From Owenia fusiformis (taxonomy: Eukaryota > Annelida > Polychaeta > Sabellida > Oweniidae), in NCBI GenBank assembly GCA_903813345.2, contig CAIIXF020000011.1, positions 30,312,166 to 30,372,165 of the forward strand: a DNA stretch of 60,000 nucleotides, given 5' to 3'. A model generated the notes under the pieces. It was not told the origin of the DNA, ran no database searches, and saw only the letters and a program-made list of their open reading frames with translations. The translations under genes and the position numbers were made by a program. Below, piece after piece: positions 53,701-56,700 of the stretch. Numbering within the stretch: the first letter of the stretch is position 1; the number at the start of each line of letters is the position of its first letter.

Positions 53701-56700
53701 TTCTGTTGCGAATAATATGGAAGAAACAAATGTGGATTCTGTAAGGATAAACTTGAGCAGGGAATTGAAAATTGATATGAGTATGAAAGAGAACACGAAA
53801 ACGGAAGTGAAATGATTGGTAACATGAAAGACCAAATATGAAAGATTAAACCTTAACCTGTTTGAAATAACAATAATTGATGAAGTGATAAATTGGTGTT
53901 AAGTTGTTTCAAGATTAAAGTTATGATTATAGGTAGTTTATTTTACATTGTTAATGTTTCATGCTTTGAAATCTGTGTAATTTTGTACAACTGAGCTTAT
54001 TGATTCTAGCACCACCACGTATGTATTTTAATTCTTGTTTCTAAAAAAATGTTTGCATGAAATTCAGAATTCTGAAGTAAACATGTAATAAAATTTGTAA
54101 TAAATATGTAAATATCTGATTTACAAATTGTGGCCACTATATTTAAAGATGCTTTCCTATACTTTGATATTATTATATTTTGAGCCTAGTTTATATATAC
54201 TTGAGCATGCATAATTATATGTTTTGTTTGTGTTTATTTATCAATAAATATTATGGACATTAAAGAATAATGAATCATAAATGTTGACTCAAAATATTGC
54301 CGACCTTTCAAATATTAGGTTCAAAATGTATACGAATTAGAATGGTATAGAGAAAAGAGCCCCAAAATACAACTCATAAACTGACCTTTTCGATGGACCT
54401 ATAAATGTGACCTTGACATCCGATGACCTTTGAAGTAATGATCTCCAGACATTTGGCCAAAGAATTCAGATTGGGTGCATCTTGAACTTCATTGTTACAT
54501 CAAGTAGCTTTAAATCAAATCAAACAAGACTGGCTTTCAATGAAAGACTTACTGATCTGAATCTGAGTTCCATCAGCATTCTGTATTATAATACTGGATC
54601 TCTGAGGTTCCTCTGCTGCAGCAGCTTCTGCTGCTTTCTCCTGCTCCTGCTTTTTAACATGCTCTTGGTACTCCTGCATTTTTTGTAGGCCCTGAAATCA
54701 TTAAAGTAATCGTGACAATAGTCCAAATAATCATCAGGGCATCCATGACAACAGCCCCTATAATCATTTGGGTTATCATGACAATTAATATATTCTGCAG
54801 GCCTTACCCCCTACAATCAACCATGAAAAATGACCTCATAGTCAAATAGCATTACTTGCAATCATAAATAAAACAAAGGTATTAACATGAAAAAGTGTAA
54901 CCATGTTGTACGTTATTGCAAATTGTTACGGATGCTGAACTCTAAATGTCAAACACTGTCCACAAAAAAGTTGGAGACTTAAACAATATGTCACCAATTC
55001 TGGATTCATAATACCCACTAGATATTGTACAATGCCAGAAATCAATGTTTGGTTTTTGTTCTACTTCCTATACTAATTCCAAAACAAAGCCCTGATATAT
55101 TACATGAAGTACTCGGGGTGTAAATCTGTATAAATAACATTCATCCCAGCATCTACAAACCTCTACTGGTATCATCATACTGGTGGTTCCATCTTTACTC
55201 TGCATCACAAAGGCAGGGACAACTCCAGGGGCTTTCACAGACTTCTCTTTGTTGAATAACCTTGGACGACCTCTGCCTTTTCCTAGAATAAAATACAAAT
55301 CATTATTTCTCAGAGGCTACTTTAAATTAAACAAGGCATTTAACATGCAAAATATCACTACCTATCATTTGTTACAGATGCTGACTGCTCTTACAAACGC
55401 TGAACACAACAATATGTCACCACTTCTGGTGTTGACATAACAAACTTGAAAAGAATATCCCCTAAAAGTCTATGGTTTAGTTTCTACAAAAAGGATTTAT
55501 TGGAAAGATTCCATAATTTATTGTCATAAATACTTTTCTTTATAAACTATATTGATTCAATAATATTTAATAACAAAAACTGCACATGGTAGACACTATG
55601 GTGTATTTACTGGGGCTAAAACATAATTTTTCCATTCGGTTTAATTCACGATTTTTGATCTCTCGGTTCTACTTTGATTCAGTTTTTGGGTATAGAGATT
55701 GTTAATAGAGATCATTGCCAATAGCACTATTGAAAACCAAAACAAACAAATTTTGGACCAAAATGTACCCAGTGGGGCCTTACAACCATGCAAAAACACC
55801 TGTAAGTTGCAGGAGCACCTGTAAGTTACACTCTTAAGGTCCTTAGTAATTACCTGTGGCGGGGACTGATTCTTCCTCCTCCATCTCAATTTTAAGATCA
55901 TTCTCGTCATCTTCCTCCCCAACAGAGAACTGTCTATAGTCATCTACAGCATAGTACAACAGCAATATAAGACAATATAAGTACAGTTAAGATATATCAA
56001 CATCACCATTTGCCCAAAACCAGGTAGGGACAACTTTTAATTCGACTACAAAAGCAATGTAAGGGACAAGGCAAGTACATGTACAAGGGTATACTTAATA
56101 ATAAACAAATAGACCTATAGGTAAATATATCTTGAATATCAACATAGTATTAATTAGGTTATCGCTCGTTAAGGTAAACATTGACATGGATCTGTCGGGT
56201 CATCTACATGATTTAACCACTGAATTCCTGAATAAATTCAGGAATTCAATTCATGAATAACTAAATTCATTTACATTAACACAGACCTTATAAAATACAG
56301 ATATACCCCAGAAACTGAAACAAATGTTTAGGAATGGGGTTAAAACCTGTAATGATTTGAAGGCATCCAAAGATTTTCTCTAACAACAAAATATTGACAT
56401 GGTCCCCATAATTGTAAGTCTTGTTGTTTTTAGCTTTTCTTGAGAAAACTTAATCTCAACTTTTAAAATTAAATTCATATAAGCCCTTTTCTAATTGACA
56501 TACAGTCAATTCAGTATACTTCATTGGTATGACTCCATATCTTACATACATGTATATAACCAGAACAATGGCAACGCCAAAGCGTAGCGAATCCCATCGA
56601 ACATTTTTCAAAACAGGCACCTTCTACCAAAAGTGTCATTAGACAGTGTGCCATGCTTATAATATTCACATACCAAATATGAACAAAATCGCTCTACTAC

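Noticed and set aside
55641-55943. Minus-strand frame beginning MTIDSSLLGRK
   Set aside because: It starts in exon 4 but in the wrong phase; the phase-1 acceptor and donor fix another frame (DYRQFSVGEEDD).
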